Shown here piece after piece: positions 1 through 6,125 of a DNA stretch of 10,616 nt; the first letter of the stretch is position 1, and every line of letters begins with the position of its first letter. The translations under genes and the position numbers were made by a program. This DNA comes from an uncultured Clostridia bacterium (lineage in GTDB: Bacteria > Bacillota > Clostridia > Oscillospirales > Oscillospiraceae), in NCBI GenBank assembly GCA_945927915.1, contig CAMEMX010000040.1, forward strand, positions 1 through 10,616. The letters run 5' to 3'. The notes beneath the pieces were generated by a model. The model saw only the letters and a program-made list of their open reading frames with translations. It was not told the DNA's origin and searched no databases.

Positions 1-36
1 CGCCATGCGCACGCCGTTCCAAAGCGATTCCATCAT
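1..36 (-). CDS. Start of a leftward gene cut by the window edge
   Basis: Reading leftward, two consecutive ATG codons (36-34 and 33-31) open a frame that runs without a stop to the window edge and begins MMESLWNGVRMA. A GGAG ribosome binding site lies 5 to 8 bases ahead of the two ATGs, so initiation here is credible. The short hydrophobic N-terminus resembles the start of small membrane subunits such as the gamma chain of sodium-pump decarboxylases (OadG), but twelve residues cannot settle that and I do not assign a function. It follows the ferredoxin gene on the same strand after 66 bases that contain a terminator-like hairpin, so it may be a separate unit or receive read-through. Confidence 0.5.
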   Translation of the reverse strand, partial: MMESLWNGVRMA

Positions 37-46
37 CGTCTCTCCA

Positions 47-91
47 CAAAACACGACCGGCCTGTACCCGAAATGAGGTGCAGACCGGTCG
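47..91 (-). terminator. Hairpin terminator candidate downstream of the ferredoxin gene
   Basis: The arms at 54-64 and 81-91 pair over 11 positions (CGACCGGCCTG with CAGACCGGTCG, one G-U pair) around a 16-base loop. Leftward, the stem is followed by TGTTTTG, a short T-run. It lies 12 bases past the ferredoxin stop codon, where a terminator is expected. The long loop and weak T-run make it less than ideal, and it sits directly in front of the next gene's ribosome binding site, so partial read-through or a leader role is possible. Confidence 0.5.
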
Positions 92-102
92 CGCTTTGCA
101 TT

Positions 103-273
103 TTACTGCTGCTCGATTGCCTCGACAGGGCAGCCGGCGGCGCAGGAGCCGCACTCAACGCACTGGTCGGCGTCGATGACGTACTTCTCATCGCCCTCGG
201 TGATGATGCCGAGCGGGCAGTTGTCAGCGCAGGAACCGCACTTGACACAAGCGTCAGTGATAAAATATGCCAT
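103..273 (-). CDS. 2[4Fe-4S] ferredoxin, 56 residues
   Basis: This encodes a small clostridial-type ferredoxin, a soluble cytoplasmic electron carrier. The reading starts MAYFITDACVKCGSC and ends PVEAIEQQ. Two complete CxxCxxCxxxCP cluster motifs are visible: Cys9, 12, 15, 19 with Pro20, and Cys38, 41, 44, 48 with Pro49. These arrange two [4Fe-4S] clusters in the pseudo-twofold fold typical of 55-60 residue ferredoxins. The start is fixed by AGGAGG seven bases upstream of the ATG, and the stop is TAA. It is rich in Asp and Glu, as expected of these acidic proteins. It appears to be monocistronic, with its own promoter and a hairpin downstream. Partners such as hydrogenase, pyruvate:ferredoxin oxidoreductase or Rnf are known for the family but none is encoded here, so the specific partner is unknown. 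Confidence 0.96.
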   Translation of the reverse strand: MAYFITDACVKCGSCADNCPLGIITEGDEKYVIDADQCVECGSCAAGCPVEAIEQQ

Positions 274-308
274 GATTTTGCCTCCTGTATGTATTGGGTT
301 GCATCATC

Positions 309-336
309 ATTCTATCATGTTTTTTGAAAAATGCAA
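309..336 (-). promoter_or_regulatory. Probable promoter of the ferredoxin gene
   Basis: Leftward, TAGAAT (309-314) is preceded by TG one base upstream (TGATAGAAT, 309-317), an extended -10 element. A weak -35 match, TTGCAT (331-336), lies 16 bases further upstream. The -10 is about 35 bases ahead of the ferredoxin ATG. The extended -10 is the main evidence, since the -35 matches only three of six positions. Confidence 0.5.
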
Positions 337-352
337 TGGTAAAACACAGAAT
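324..352 (+). promoter_or_regulatory. Possible promoter of the Clp ATPase gene
   Basis: TTGAAA (324-329, five of six to the -35 consensus) is followed after 17 bases by CAGAAT (347-352, four of six to the -10). It reads toward the Clp gene, leaving about 60 bases of leader, and overlaps the leftward ferredoxin promoter. An alternative -10, TATAGA at 364-369, has no -35 partner. I see no tandem GGTCAAA heptamers of a CtsR operator, so class-III heat-shock control is not indicated. Confidence 0.35.
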
Positions 353-416
353 TTTTTTGCGGGTATAGAAATTCCCTGCCGTGGCAATGATTTTGGGAGG
401 AAAAAGGAGGCGGCGC

Positions 417-2702
417 ATGGGAAGAGACAACGCGCAGACACGGCAGATCCTGCAAAGGGCGTGGCGGCTGTCGTGCTTTCTGGGGCACAGCTATGTCGGC
501 ACGGAGCACCTGCTGCTTGCCATCGCGCTCACGCCGTCGTCGCCGGCGGGCAGGGCGCTCGCGTGGCAGTGCGTCGGCGCGCAGGAGCTTTTGGGGCAGC
601 TCGTCGCGCTGCGCGGACGCGGCAGGCGTATCGGCGCGTCCGTGCAGGGACTCTCTCCCCGCGCAAAGCGTGCCATCGCACGCGCAGCGGCGCAGGAAGC
701 GCCCGTCACGCCGGAGGGTCTTCTGACCGCCATGCTGCGCGACGAAGGCTGCGGCGCAAGCCGTCTGCTCTCCCGCTGCGCCGTGGACGCGGACGCGCTC
801 TTTACCGACCTATATCTTGGGCAGAACGCCCGAAAGGAGCAAGCCATGCCAAACACTCGTCTGCTCGACCAGTTCGGCGTCGATCTGGTCGAGCGCGCGG
901 ACAAGTCCGAGCGCATCATCGGACGTCGGCGCGAGATCGAGACGGTTCTGCAGATCCTCTCGCGCAAGCACAAAAACAACCCGGCTCTCATCGGAGAGCC
1001 GGGCGTCGGCAAGACCGCCATCGTCGAAGGCGTGGCGCAGTATATCGCCGCCGGACGCGTGCCGGAGCAGCTTCGCGGCAAGCGGCTGTTTGCCCTCGAC
1101 ATGGCGAGCGTGATCGCCGGCACGAAATACCGCGGCGAATTTGAAGAGCGCGTGCGCGACATCGTCTCTGAGGTGCGCCGCGTGCAGAACGTCATTCTGT
1201 TCATCGACGAGATGCACACCCTCGTCGGCGCGGGCGCGGCGGAGGGCGCCATCGACGCGGCGAATCTCCTGAAGCCTGCCCTCGGACGCGGCGAATTGCA
1301 GCTCATCGGCGCGACGACGCTCTCGGAATACCGCAAATTCATCGAAAAGGACGCCGCGCTGGAACGGCGCTTCCGTCCCGTGCAGGTGCGCGAGCCGAGC
1401 CGCGACGAGACGCGGGAGATCTTAGAGGGTCTGCGTGAGGGATTGGAGGCGCACCACCGCATCGCGATCAGTGCCGAGGCGCTCGACGCGGCGGTCGAGC
1501 TGTCGTGCCGCTATCTGACGGATAAGTTTCTGCCCGACAAGGCGGTCGACCTGCTCGACGAGGGCGCCGCCTGCGCGAGCATGGCACGCTCGATGGGCTG
1601 TCCCAACGCCGCCACCGACGAGACGGAGCAGGCGCTGCGCGACGCCGTCCGCGCCGGGCGCTATGAGGAGGCCGCCGGCCTGCGCGACCGGCTGCAGCGC
1701 CAGCGCAGGCATCCTGCCGCGCCGCGCACCGTCACGGCGCAGGACATCGCCGCCGCCGTCTCGAACCGCACGGGCATCCCCGTCGGCACGATCTCCCTGA
1801 CGGAGAAGCAGCGCCTGCGCGAGCTGGAGACAACCCTCGGCAAGCGCGTCATCGGGCAGGAAGACGCCGTCCACGCGGCGGCGGAGGCGGTGCGGCGCGG
1901 GCGCTCCGGCCTCGCCGAGCAGAAGCGGCCCGTCGCCGCCATGCTCTTTACCGGCCCGACGGGCGTAGGCAAGACGGAGCTTTGCAAGGCGCTGGCTGAG
2001 GCGGTCTACGGCAGCGAGAGCGCGATGATCCGCGTGGATATGTCGGAATATATGGAAAAATTCTCCGTCTCACGGCTGATCGGCGCACCGCCGGGCTACG
2101 TCGGCCACGACGAGGGCGGCGAGCTGTCCGAGAAGGTGCGCCGCCGGCCCTACTCACTCGTCCTGCTCGACGAACTGGAAAAGGCGCATCCCGATGTGTG
2201 CGGCCTGCTGCTGCAGATCATGGAGGACGGCATTTTGACCGATTCCAACGGGCGCTGCGTGGATTTTAAGAACACGCTGCTCGTCATGACCTCCAACCTC
2301 GGCAGCCGCTACGCCGGACAGGCGGCGCTCGGCTTCGGCGCACAGGCGGAGGACATGACGATGCGTGCGCTGCGGGAGCACTTCCCGCCGGAGTTTCTCG
2401 GCAGGATCGACTGCGTCGCCGCCTTCCGCCCGCTCGGCGAGGCGGAGCTGACGAAGATCGCGCAAAAGCAGCTCGACGCGCTGTGCAGCCGCGCCGAGGC
2501 AAAAAAGCTGCACCTTTCCTGCGCACCGGAGCTGGCCTCTCTGCTGGCGCGGCGCTGCGCGGGCAAGCGCGGCGGCGCAAGAGAGCTGCGCCGCCTGATC
2601 CAGTCGGAGCTGGAAGCGCCGCTTGCGCAGGATCTGCTCTCGGAAAAGCCACGGCAGGAGGTCGCCGTCCTCGTCCGCGACGACAGGATCACGATGCAAT
2701 AA
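417..2702 (+). CDS. clpC: ATP-dependent Clp protease ATP-binding subunit, ClpC type (761 aa)
   Basis: This is a double-ring AAA+ unfoldase that feeds substrates to ClpP in the cytoplasm. The N domain (about 1-140) keeps one clear Clp repeat (GHSYVGTEHLLL, 23-34) and a degenerate second one (about 79-125). The first ATPase module has Walker A GEPGVGKT (193-200), pore loop KYRG (237-240), Walker B ending FIDE (262-265) and GATT (298-301). A short middle region (about 400-432) carries a UvrB/C-like motif (GRYEEAAGLRDRL). The second module has GPTGVGKT (513-520), pore GYVG (560-563), LVLLDE (581-586), TSN (625-627) and sensor-2 GAR (720-722). LGF (638-640) fits the ClpP-docking tripeptide of ClpC and ClpA and argues against ClpB. 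Length is below the roughly 810 of B. subtilis ClpC, because the middle domain and C-terminus are short. The ATG at 417 has AGGAGG six bases upstream; a GTG at 381 has none. No ctsR, mcsA or mcsB lies beside it. Confidence 0.93.
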   Translation: MGRDNAQTRQILQRAWRLSCFLGHSYVGTEHLLLAIALTPSSPAGRALAWQCVGAQELLGQLVALRGRGRRIGASVQGLSPRAKRAIARAAAQEAPVTPEGLLTAMLRDEGCGASRLLSRCAVDADALFTDLYLGQNARKEQAMPNTRLLDQFGVDLVERADKSERIIGRRREIETVLQILSRKHKNNPALIGEPGVGKTAIVEGVAQYIAAGRVPEQLRGKRLFALDMASVIAGTKYRGEFEERVRDIVSEVRRVQNVILFIDEMHTLVGAGAAEGAIDAANLLKPALGRGELQLIGATTLSEYRKFIEKDAALERRFRPVQVREPSRDETREILEGLREGLEAHHRIAISAEALDAAVELSCRYLTDKFLPDKAVDLLDEGAACASMARSMGCPNAATDETEQALRDAVRAGRYEEAAGLRDRLQRQRRHPAAPRTVTAQDIAAAVSNRTGIPVGTISLTEKQRLRELETTLGKRVIGQEDAVHAAAEAVRRGRSGLAEQKRPVAAMLFTGPTGVGKTELCKALAEAVYGSESAMIRVDMSEYMEKFSVSRLIGAPPGYVGHDEGGELSEKVRRRPYSLVLLDELEKAHPDVCGLLLQIMEDGILTDSNGRCVDFKNTLLVMTSNLGSRYAGQAALGFGAQAEDMTMRALREHFPPEFLGRIDCVAAFRPLGEAELTKIAQKQLDALCSRAEAKKLHLSCAPELASLLARRCAGKRGGARELRRLIQSELEAPLAQDLLSEKPRQEVAVLVRDDRITMQ

Positions 2703-2729
2703 AAAACCGCCGCGAAATGCGGCGGTTTT
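2703..2729. terminator. Bidirectional terminator between the Clp gene and uppP
   Basis: AAAACCGCCGC (2703-2713) pairs perfectly with GCGGCGGTTTT (2719-2729) around a five-base loop. The GC core flanked by A and T runs works as an intrinsic terminator in both directions. It begins right after the Clp stop codon and ends three bases before the convergent uppP stop, so one hairpin serves both genes. Confidence 0.92.
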
Positions 2730-2732
2730 CGC

Positions 2733-3638
2733 TTACGCCAGCAGCGCAAGCAGGAGGACAATGACGCCGAGGCCGATGCGGTACCAGCCAAAGACGGAAA
2801 AATCGTGCTTTTTGATGTAGCCCATGAGGAACTTGATCGCCAGCACCGAGACGGCAAACGCCACAGCCATGCCCAGAAGCAGCACGGCAAGCTGCGTGCC
2901 GGTAAAGGCGAAGCCGAATTTGACGATCTTCAGCAGCGACGCGCCGAACATCACGGGGATCGCAAGGAAGAAGGTGTACTCCGCAGCCAGTCCGCGCGAC
3001 GCGCCCAACAGGATGCCGCCGAGGATGGTCGCGCCGGAGCGCGACGTGCCGGGCACGAGCGCCAGCACCTGGAACACGCCGATCAGCGCAGCGTCCGCCC
3101 AGCTCAGCTCGGAGAGCTTTGTGATGCGCGGCGTCCGGCGCTTGTTGTACAGCTCGATGAGGAGAAAGCCCACGCCGTAGAGGATCAGCATCGCCGCCAC
3201 GACGACGGGCGTATACAGGTGGGCGTCCATCCAGTCGTCGAGCGGCAGACCGATGAGGATCGCGGGCAGGCAGGAGACGGCGATCTTGAGCCAGAGGATG
3301 ATCTTGTCCAGATAGCAGTGGTTGTCGCAGAAGCGCTGCAATGCGCAGACGGCGCGGTTGGAGCTTGCCTCCGCGAAATACGAGCGGCGGCGGCGATTTG
3401 CCTTCGTGTGGAAGGGCCAGAGCTTCGGGAAATAGAGCGCCACAACCGCCAAAATCGCACCGAACTGGATGACGACGGTGAACATTTTCATGAATTCGTC
3501 CGTCAGGACGGGGTTGCTCTCCGTTTTCCAGAGGGCGTCAACAAGGATCATATGCCCGGTGCTGCTGATGGGCAGCCATTCCGTGACGCCCTCCACGATG
3601 CCGAGGACGATGATCTTTAACCATTCCAGTATCTCCAT
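2733..3638 (-). CDS. uppP: Undecaprenyl-diphosphate phosphatase UppP (BacA), 301 aa
   Basis: This integral membrane enzyme dephosphorylates undecaprenyl diphosphate to undecaprenyl phosphate, recycling the lipid carrier for peptidoglycan and other wall polymers; overproduction gives bacitracin resistance in the family. The signature EGVTEWLPISSTGHM (16-30) holds the two catalytic-region glutamates (E16, E20) and the conserved His29. PGTSRSGAT (196-204) supplies the conserved Ser and Arg residues. Several hydrophobic segments span the protein and it ends in a hydrophobic helix. It is longer than E. coli UppP (273 aa), largely through an extra basic, cysteine-containing stretch at about 78-112 between membrane segments. 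The ATG has AAGAGG seven bases upstream, inside a palindrome (AGGTCGACCT, 3639-3648). A consensus promoter lies upstream. The gene is monocistronic and convergent with the Clp gene. Confidence 0.95.
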   Translation of the reverse strand: MEILEWLKIIVLGIVEGVTEWLPISSTGHMILVDALWKTESNPVLTDEFMKMFTVVIQFGAILAVVALYFPKLWPFHTKANRRRRSYFAEASSNRAVCALQRFCDNHCYLDKIILWLKIAVSCLPAILIGLPLDDWMDAHLYTPVVVAAMLILYGVGFLLIELYNKRRTPRITKLSELSWADAALIGVFQVLALVPGTSRSGATILGGILLGASRGLAAEYTFFLAIPVMFGASLLKIVKFGFAFTGTQLAVLLLGMAVAFAVSVLAIKFLMGYIKKHDFSVFGWYRIGLGVIVLLLALLA

Positions 3639-3679
3639 AGGTCGACCTCTTTTCGTTACAGTCTATGTTGCTGTGCATC

Positions 3680-3708
3680 AGTATAGCACAGTTGCACCCA
3701 AATGTCAA
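3680..3708 (-). promoter_or_regulatory. uppP: Sigma-A promoter of uppP
   Basis: Leftward, a perfect -35 TTGACA (3703-3708) is followed after exactly 17 bases by TATACT (3680-3685, five of six). The -10 lies about 40 bases ahead of the uppP ATG. This is one of the best promoter matches in the window and suggests strong, constitutive transcription. Confidence 0.85.
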
Positions 3709-3734
3709 AGCACCGCAGCGCTTGCACGGTGCTT
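3708..3734. repeat. Inverted repeat at the upstream edge of the uppP promoter
   Basis: AAGCACCG (3708-3715) pairs with CGGTGCTT (3727-3734) around an 11-base spacer. It abuts the -35 box of uppP and lies in the divergent region ahead of the helicase gene. Rightward it is followed by a pyrimidine-rich run, which looks terminator-like, but no rightward gene ends here. A regulator site is possible. Between it and the helicase promoter (3735-3852) I see only an AT palindrome, TTTTTGCAAAAA (3816-3827), and no gene. Confidence 0.4.
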
Positions 3735-3852
3735 GTCTTCTTCTGTACCGCAGTTTTTTCGGCGGGGGCAATGATAGCCATGCGTTCGCGCGTTTTCAAC
3801 AGAATTCGTACCGGGTTTTTGCAAAAAAACCGTTTTCCGGCCTCCGCCGTCC

Positions 3853-3887
3853 TTGCATTTTCGGCATTTTTCTGGTATATTTATAAT
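3853..3887 (+). promoter_or_regulatory. Promoter region of the helicase / DprA-like unit
   Basis: Two overlapping -10 candidates occur: TATATT (3876-3881), 17 bases after TTGCAT (3853-3858), and a perfect TATAAT (3882-3887) with no good -35 at the correct distance. Either would start a transcript of roughly 45 bases of leader before the helicase ATG. Confidence 0.6.
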
Positions 3888-3910
3888 GAAGTATATTGCG
3901 GAGTATCGGC

Positions 3911-3922
3911 TTTCCGCGGAAA
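3911..3922. repeat. 12-bp perfect palindrome in the helicase leader
   Basis: TTTCCGCGGAAA is a perfect palindrome starting 23 bases downstream of the perfect TATAAT and ending 4 bases before the AAGGA ribosome binding site. Its left part can alternatively pair with GCGGA at 3898-3902. It is in the right place for an operator or a small leader structure, but one short palindrome may be chance. Confidence 0.4.
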
Positions 3923-3938
3923 GATAAGGAAACACAGC

Positions 3939-5126
3939 ATGGAAACTACGAAAACCTTTCGGGAATTGGGCGTGAGCGAGCAGATCGTGCGCGCATTGGA
4001 GGCAAAAGGCGTCGGCCTGCCGACAAAGGTGCAGGAGGAGGCCATCCCGCCGCTGCTGGCGTGGAAGGACGTCATCGCCAAGGCGCCCACCGGCACCGGC
4101 AAGACCTTTGCCTTCGGCATCCCGATGATCGAGCACATCGACGCAGACAGCGAGGATCTGCAGGCGCTCATCCTTGCGCCGACGCGCGAGCTTGCCCTGC
4201 AGATCGGCGACGAGCTGAACGGCCTGCTCCCCTATTTTAACGACACCATCCGCGTCACGGTCGTCTACGGCGGGCAGCGCATGGAGCCGCAGATCAAGGC
4301 GCTGGCGCGCCATCCGCACATCGTCGTAGCGACGCCCGGCCGTCTGACCGACCATTATAACCGCAAGAATCTGCGCCTTGACAAGATCAGGACCGTCATC
4401 CTCGACGAGGCCGACCGGATGCTCGATATGGGCTTCTTCGACGACGTGACGAAGATCCTCAACAAGATCAAAAACCGTGTCAACCTCGGCCTGTTCTCCG
4501 CGACGATCTCGCAGGAGGTCATGACCGTGAGCTGGATGTACCAGCGCGACGAGGTCGAGATCACCGTCAACCCCACCGAGGAGAGCAAGCCCGACATCGA
4601 CCAGTATTCCATCACCGTCCCCCGGCTGGAGAAGGAGGAGGCGATGCTGCGCATCCTGCGCTCCGGCGCGTTCGAGCGCGTGATCGTCTTCTGCAACACC
4701 AAGGTCATGTGCCAGCGTCTGAGCGACGATCTGCGCCGCGCAGGGATCCGCGCCGACTGCCTGCACGGCGACATCAAGCAGGCCACGCGTGAAAAGACGA
4801 TGACCGCCTTCCGCCAGGGCAAGCTGCCCGTCCTCATTGCCACGGACGTCGCCTCGCGCGGCATCGACGTCGACGACGTGGACGGCGTCATCAATTACGA
4901 TGTCCCCGACGAGAATGAATACTATATCCACCGCATCGGCAGGACCGGCCGCGCCCGCAAGAAGGGCATTTCCTTCACGCTGATCGGCTCGTTCCCGGAG
5001 AAGGCAAAGCTCGACGAGATCGCAAAATTCTCCGGCTTTACCATCACGCCGATGGTCTTCGACGAATACGGCTGCCTGATGCCTGCTCCCGCCGAGGAGA
5101 AGCATCCGCCGCGCAAAAAATTCTGA
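3939..5126 (+). CDS. DEAD-box ATP-dependent RNA helicase, 395 aa
   Basis: This is a superfamily 2 RNA helicase expected to unwind short RNA duplexes in ribosome assembly, mRNA decay or cold adaptation. All core motifs are present in order: Q motif region with PTKVQ (28-32), motif I APTGTGKT (49-56), Ia PTRELA (81-86), Ib TPGR (132-135), II DEAD (156-159), III SAT (187-189), IV region VIVFCNT (248-254), V ATDVASRGID (301-310) and VI HRIGRTGR (331-338). It is close to a minimal two-RecA-domain helicase: only about 45 residues follow the core, with a short basic end (PPRKKF). It has neither the RNA-binding domain of DbpA/CsdA nor a long Arg/Gly tail, so I do not choose between cshA, cshB and other names. 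The ATG has AAGGA eight bases upstream. The longer in-frame extension to 3702 would translate the promoter and is rejected. Its TGA overlaps the next gene's ATG. Confidence 0.95.
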   Translation: METTKTFRELGVSEQIVRALEAKGVGLPTKVQEEAIPPLLAWKDVIAKAPTGTGKTFAFGIPMIEHIDADSEDLQALILAPTRELALQIGDELNGLLPYFNDTIRVTVVYGGQRMEPQIKALARHPHIVVATPGRLTDHYNRKNLRLDKIRTVILDEADRMLDMGFFDDVTKILNKIKNRVNLGLFSATISQEVMTVSWMYQRDEVEITVNPTEESKPDIDQYSITVPRLEKEEAMLRILRSGAFERVIVFCNTKVMCQRLSDDLRRAGIRADCLHGDIKQATREKTMTAFRQGKLPVLIATDVASRGIDVDDVDGVINYDVPDENEYYIHRIGRTGRARKKGISFTLIGSFPEKAKLDEIAKFSGFTITPMVFDEYGCLMPAPAEEKHPPRKKF

Positions 5127-5998
5127 TGCGTCCGGCGGAAAAGCTGCTGGTTCTGCTGCTGTGCCGCCTCGGGCAGGAGATACGCCCGCTGCGCCCGGCG
5201 GAGCTGCGCCGGTTTTCCGAAGCGCTTGCCGCCGTCCATACCGACGAAAACGCCGAGGTTACGGACGATGTGCTGCGCGCCTGCGGCATCGCGGCGGAAA
5301 TGCGGCAGCGTGTTCTCTCGCTTCTGGCGCGGGAGAACGTTCTGACCTCCTATCTCGCCGCCGCGCCGGACATCAGCGTCCTGACGCGCATCAGCGAGGG
5401 CTATCCGCAGCGCCTGCGCAGTCTCGGCGCAGAGTGCCCCGGCGTCCTGTTCTGCAAGGGCGATCCCCGCCTGCTTGCCACGCGCTGCGTCAGCCTGGTC
5501 GGCTCGCGCCGCCTGAGCGCACAGGGCCGCGCCTTTGCAAGACACATCGGGACGCTCGCCGCGAAGGAGGGCTTTACCCTCGTCTCCGGCGGCGCCCCCG
5601 GCGCAGACCGGACTGCGCAGGAGGCGTGCCTTGCCGCCGGCGGGCGGGTCGTGAGCTTCGTCCCAGACGCGCTGACCGGCTGCCGCGCGCGGAAAAACGT
5701 GCTTTATTGCAGCGACGAGGGCTATGAATTGACCTTTTCCGCCGCCCGCGCCCTGCGCCGCAATCTTTTTATCCACGCCCTCGGCGAGAAGGTCTTTGTC
5801 GCCCAGTGTCCCCGCTGCGCCGGCGGCACCTGGGCGGGCACGCAGGAGAACCTGCGCCGCGGCCTTTCAACGGTCTACGCCCTGCGCGACGGCACGGAGG
5901 GCGCTGAGGCGCTGGGTGCGCTCGGCGCCGTCTTGCTGCCCGGTTTTCCGCCCGCGATCGGTGATTTGGAGCCGCCGCAGTTATCCATTTTCAACTGA
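5126..5998 (+). CDS. DprA-like DNA-processing protein (SLOG/Rossmann family), 290 aa
   Basis: DprA (Smf) protects incoming single-stranded DNA and loads RecA during transformation. This protein keeps the family outline. A helical N-terminal region (about 1-75) is followed by the linker ISEGYPQRLRSL...PGVLFCKGDPRLL (89-117), which matches the DprA pattern 'YP..L....P..L...G'. The Rossmann core shows VSLVGSRRLS (122-131) and SGGAPGAD (154-161), with a C-terminal GGTWAGT (233-239). It diverges from classical DprA: the usual SGLARGID and RNRIIAGLS appear as SGGAPGAD and RRNLFIHALG, and no C-terminal winged-helix extension follows. It may be a paralogue with another role, and a classical dprA may exist elsewhere in the genome. 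The ATG overlaps the helicase TGA (TGATG), and no ribosome binding site is visible before it, so translation is probably coupled to the helicase. Confidence 0.8.
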   Translation: MRPAEKLLVLLLCRLGQEIRPLRPAELRRFSEALAAVHTDENAEVTDDVLRACGIAAEMRQRVLSLLARENVLTSYLAAAPDISVLTRISEGYPQRLRSLGAECPGVLFCKGDPRLLATRCVSLVGSRRLSAQGRAFARHIGTLAAKEGFTLVSGGAPGADRTAQEACLAAGGRVVSFVPDALTGCRARKNVLYCSDEGYELTFSAARALRRNLFIHALGEKVFVAQCPRCAGGTWAGTQENLRRGLSTVYALRDGTEGAEALGALGAVLLPGFPPAIGDLEPPQLSIFN

Positions 5999-6033
5999 CT
6001 TTTCCGAAAAACGAGAAAAATATAAATTTGCAG

Positions 6034-6062
6034 TTGATTTTGACAAAGTTTTTCGTTATAAT
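6034..6062 (+). promoter_or_regulatory. glmS: Sigma-A promoter of glmS
   Basis: TTGATT (6034-6039, four of six) is followed after 17 bases by a perfect -10 TATAAT (6057-6062). A TTGACA at 6040-6045 is only 11 bases from TATAAT and too close to serve it. Transcription would begin near 6068-6070, about 57 bases ahead of the glmS ATG. No clear terminator follows the DprA-like gene, so some read-through into glmS is possible. Confidence 0.75.
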
Positions 6063-6114
6063 CTCCGTATGTCACTGTGTGATGGATTTTTGACTGACAC
6101 ACCTGCATACGGAG
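6063..6114 (+). repeat. 9-bp inverted repeat overlapping the glmS start site and ribosome binding site
   Basis: CTCCGTATG (6063-6071) is perfectly complementary to CATACGGAG (6106-6114), whose end contains the GGAG of the glmS ribosome binding site (GGAGG, 6111-6115). A second nested pair, GTGTG (6077-6081) with CACAC (6098-6102), extends the potential hairpin. The left arm directly abuts the -10 box, so it straddles the expected transcription start. If transcription starts at the usual distance, most of the left arm is absent from the RNA and the repeat would act as DNA, for example as operator half-sites. If the transcript starts further upstream, the hairpin could mask the ribosome binding site. 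Confidence 0.6.
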
Positions 6115-6125
6115 GTTTTTATTTT

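Noticed and set aside
381..416. GTG start for the Clp ATPase at 381
   Set aside because: No ribosome binding site precedes it, while the ATG at 417 has AGGAGG at ideal spacing and gives the expected N-terminus of the Clp N domain.
3708..3746. Rightward intrinsic terminator at the AAGCACCG/CGGTGCTT hairpin
   Set aside because: No rightward gene ends before it, the following tract is mixed pyrimidine rather than a T-run, and it abuts the uppP promoter. It is listed only as an inverted repeat.
3702..3938. In-frame N-terminal extension of the DEAD-box helicase
   Set aside because: It would translate through the promoter (TATAAT at 3882-3887), has no ribosome binding site, and shows no helicase-like sequence. 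The ATG at 3939 has AAGGA upstream and begins just before the Q motif.
5999..6125. glmS ribozyme/riboswitch ahead of glmS
   Set aside because: Only about 127 bases separate the genes, the promoter occupies the middle, and the expected leader is near 57 bases. The conserved ribozyme core is not visible, so only the inverted repeat is reported.
5796..6125. In-frame extension upstream of glmS
   Set aside because: GlmS must begin Met-Cys for its catalytic N-terminal cysteine; the extension overlaps the DprA-like gene and the promoter.
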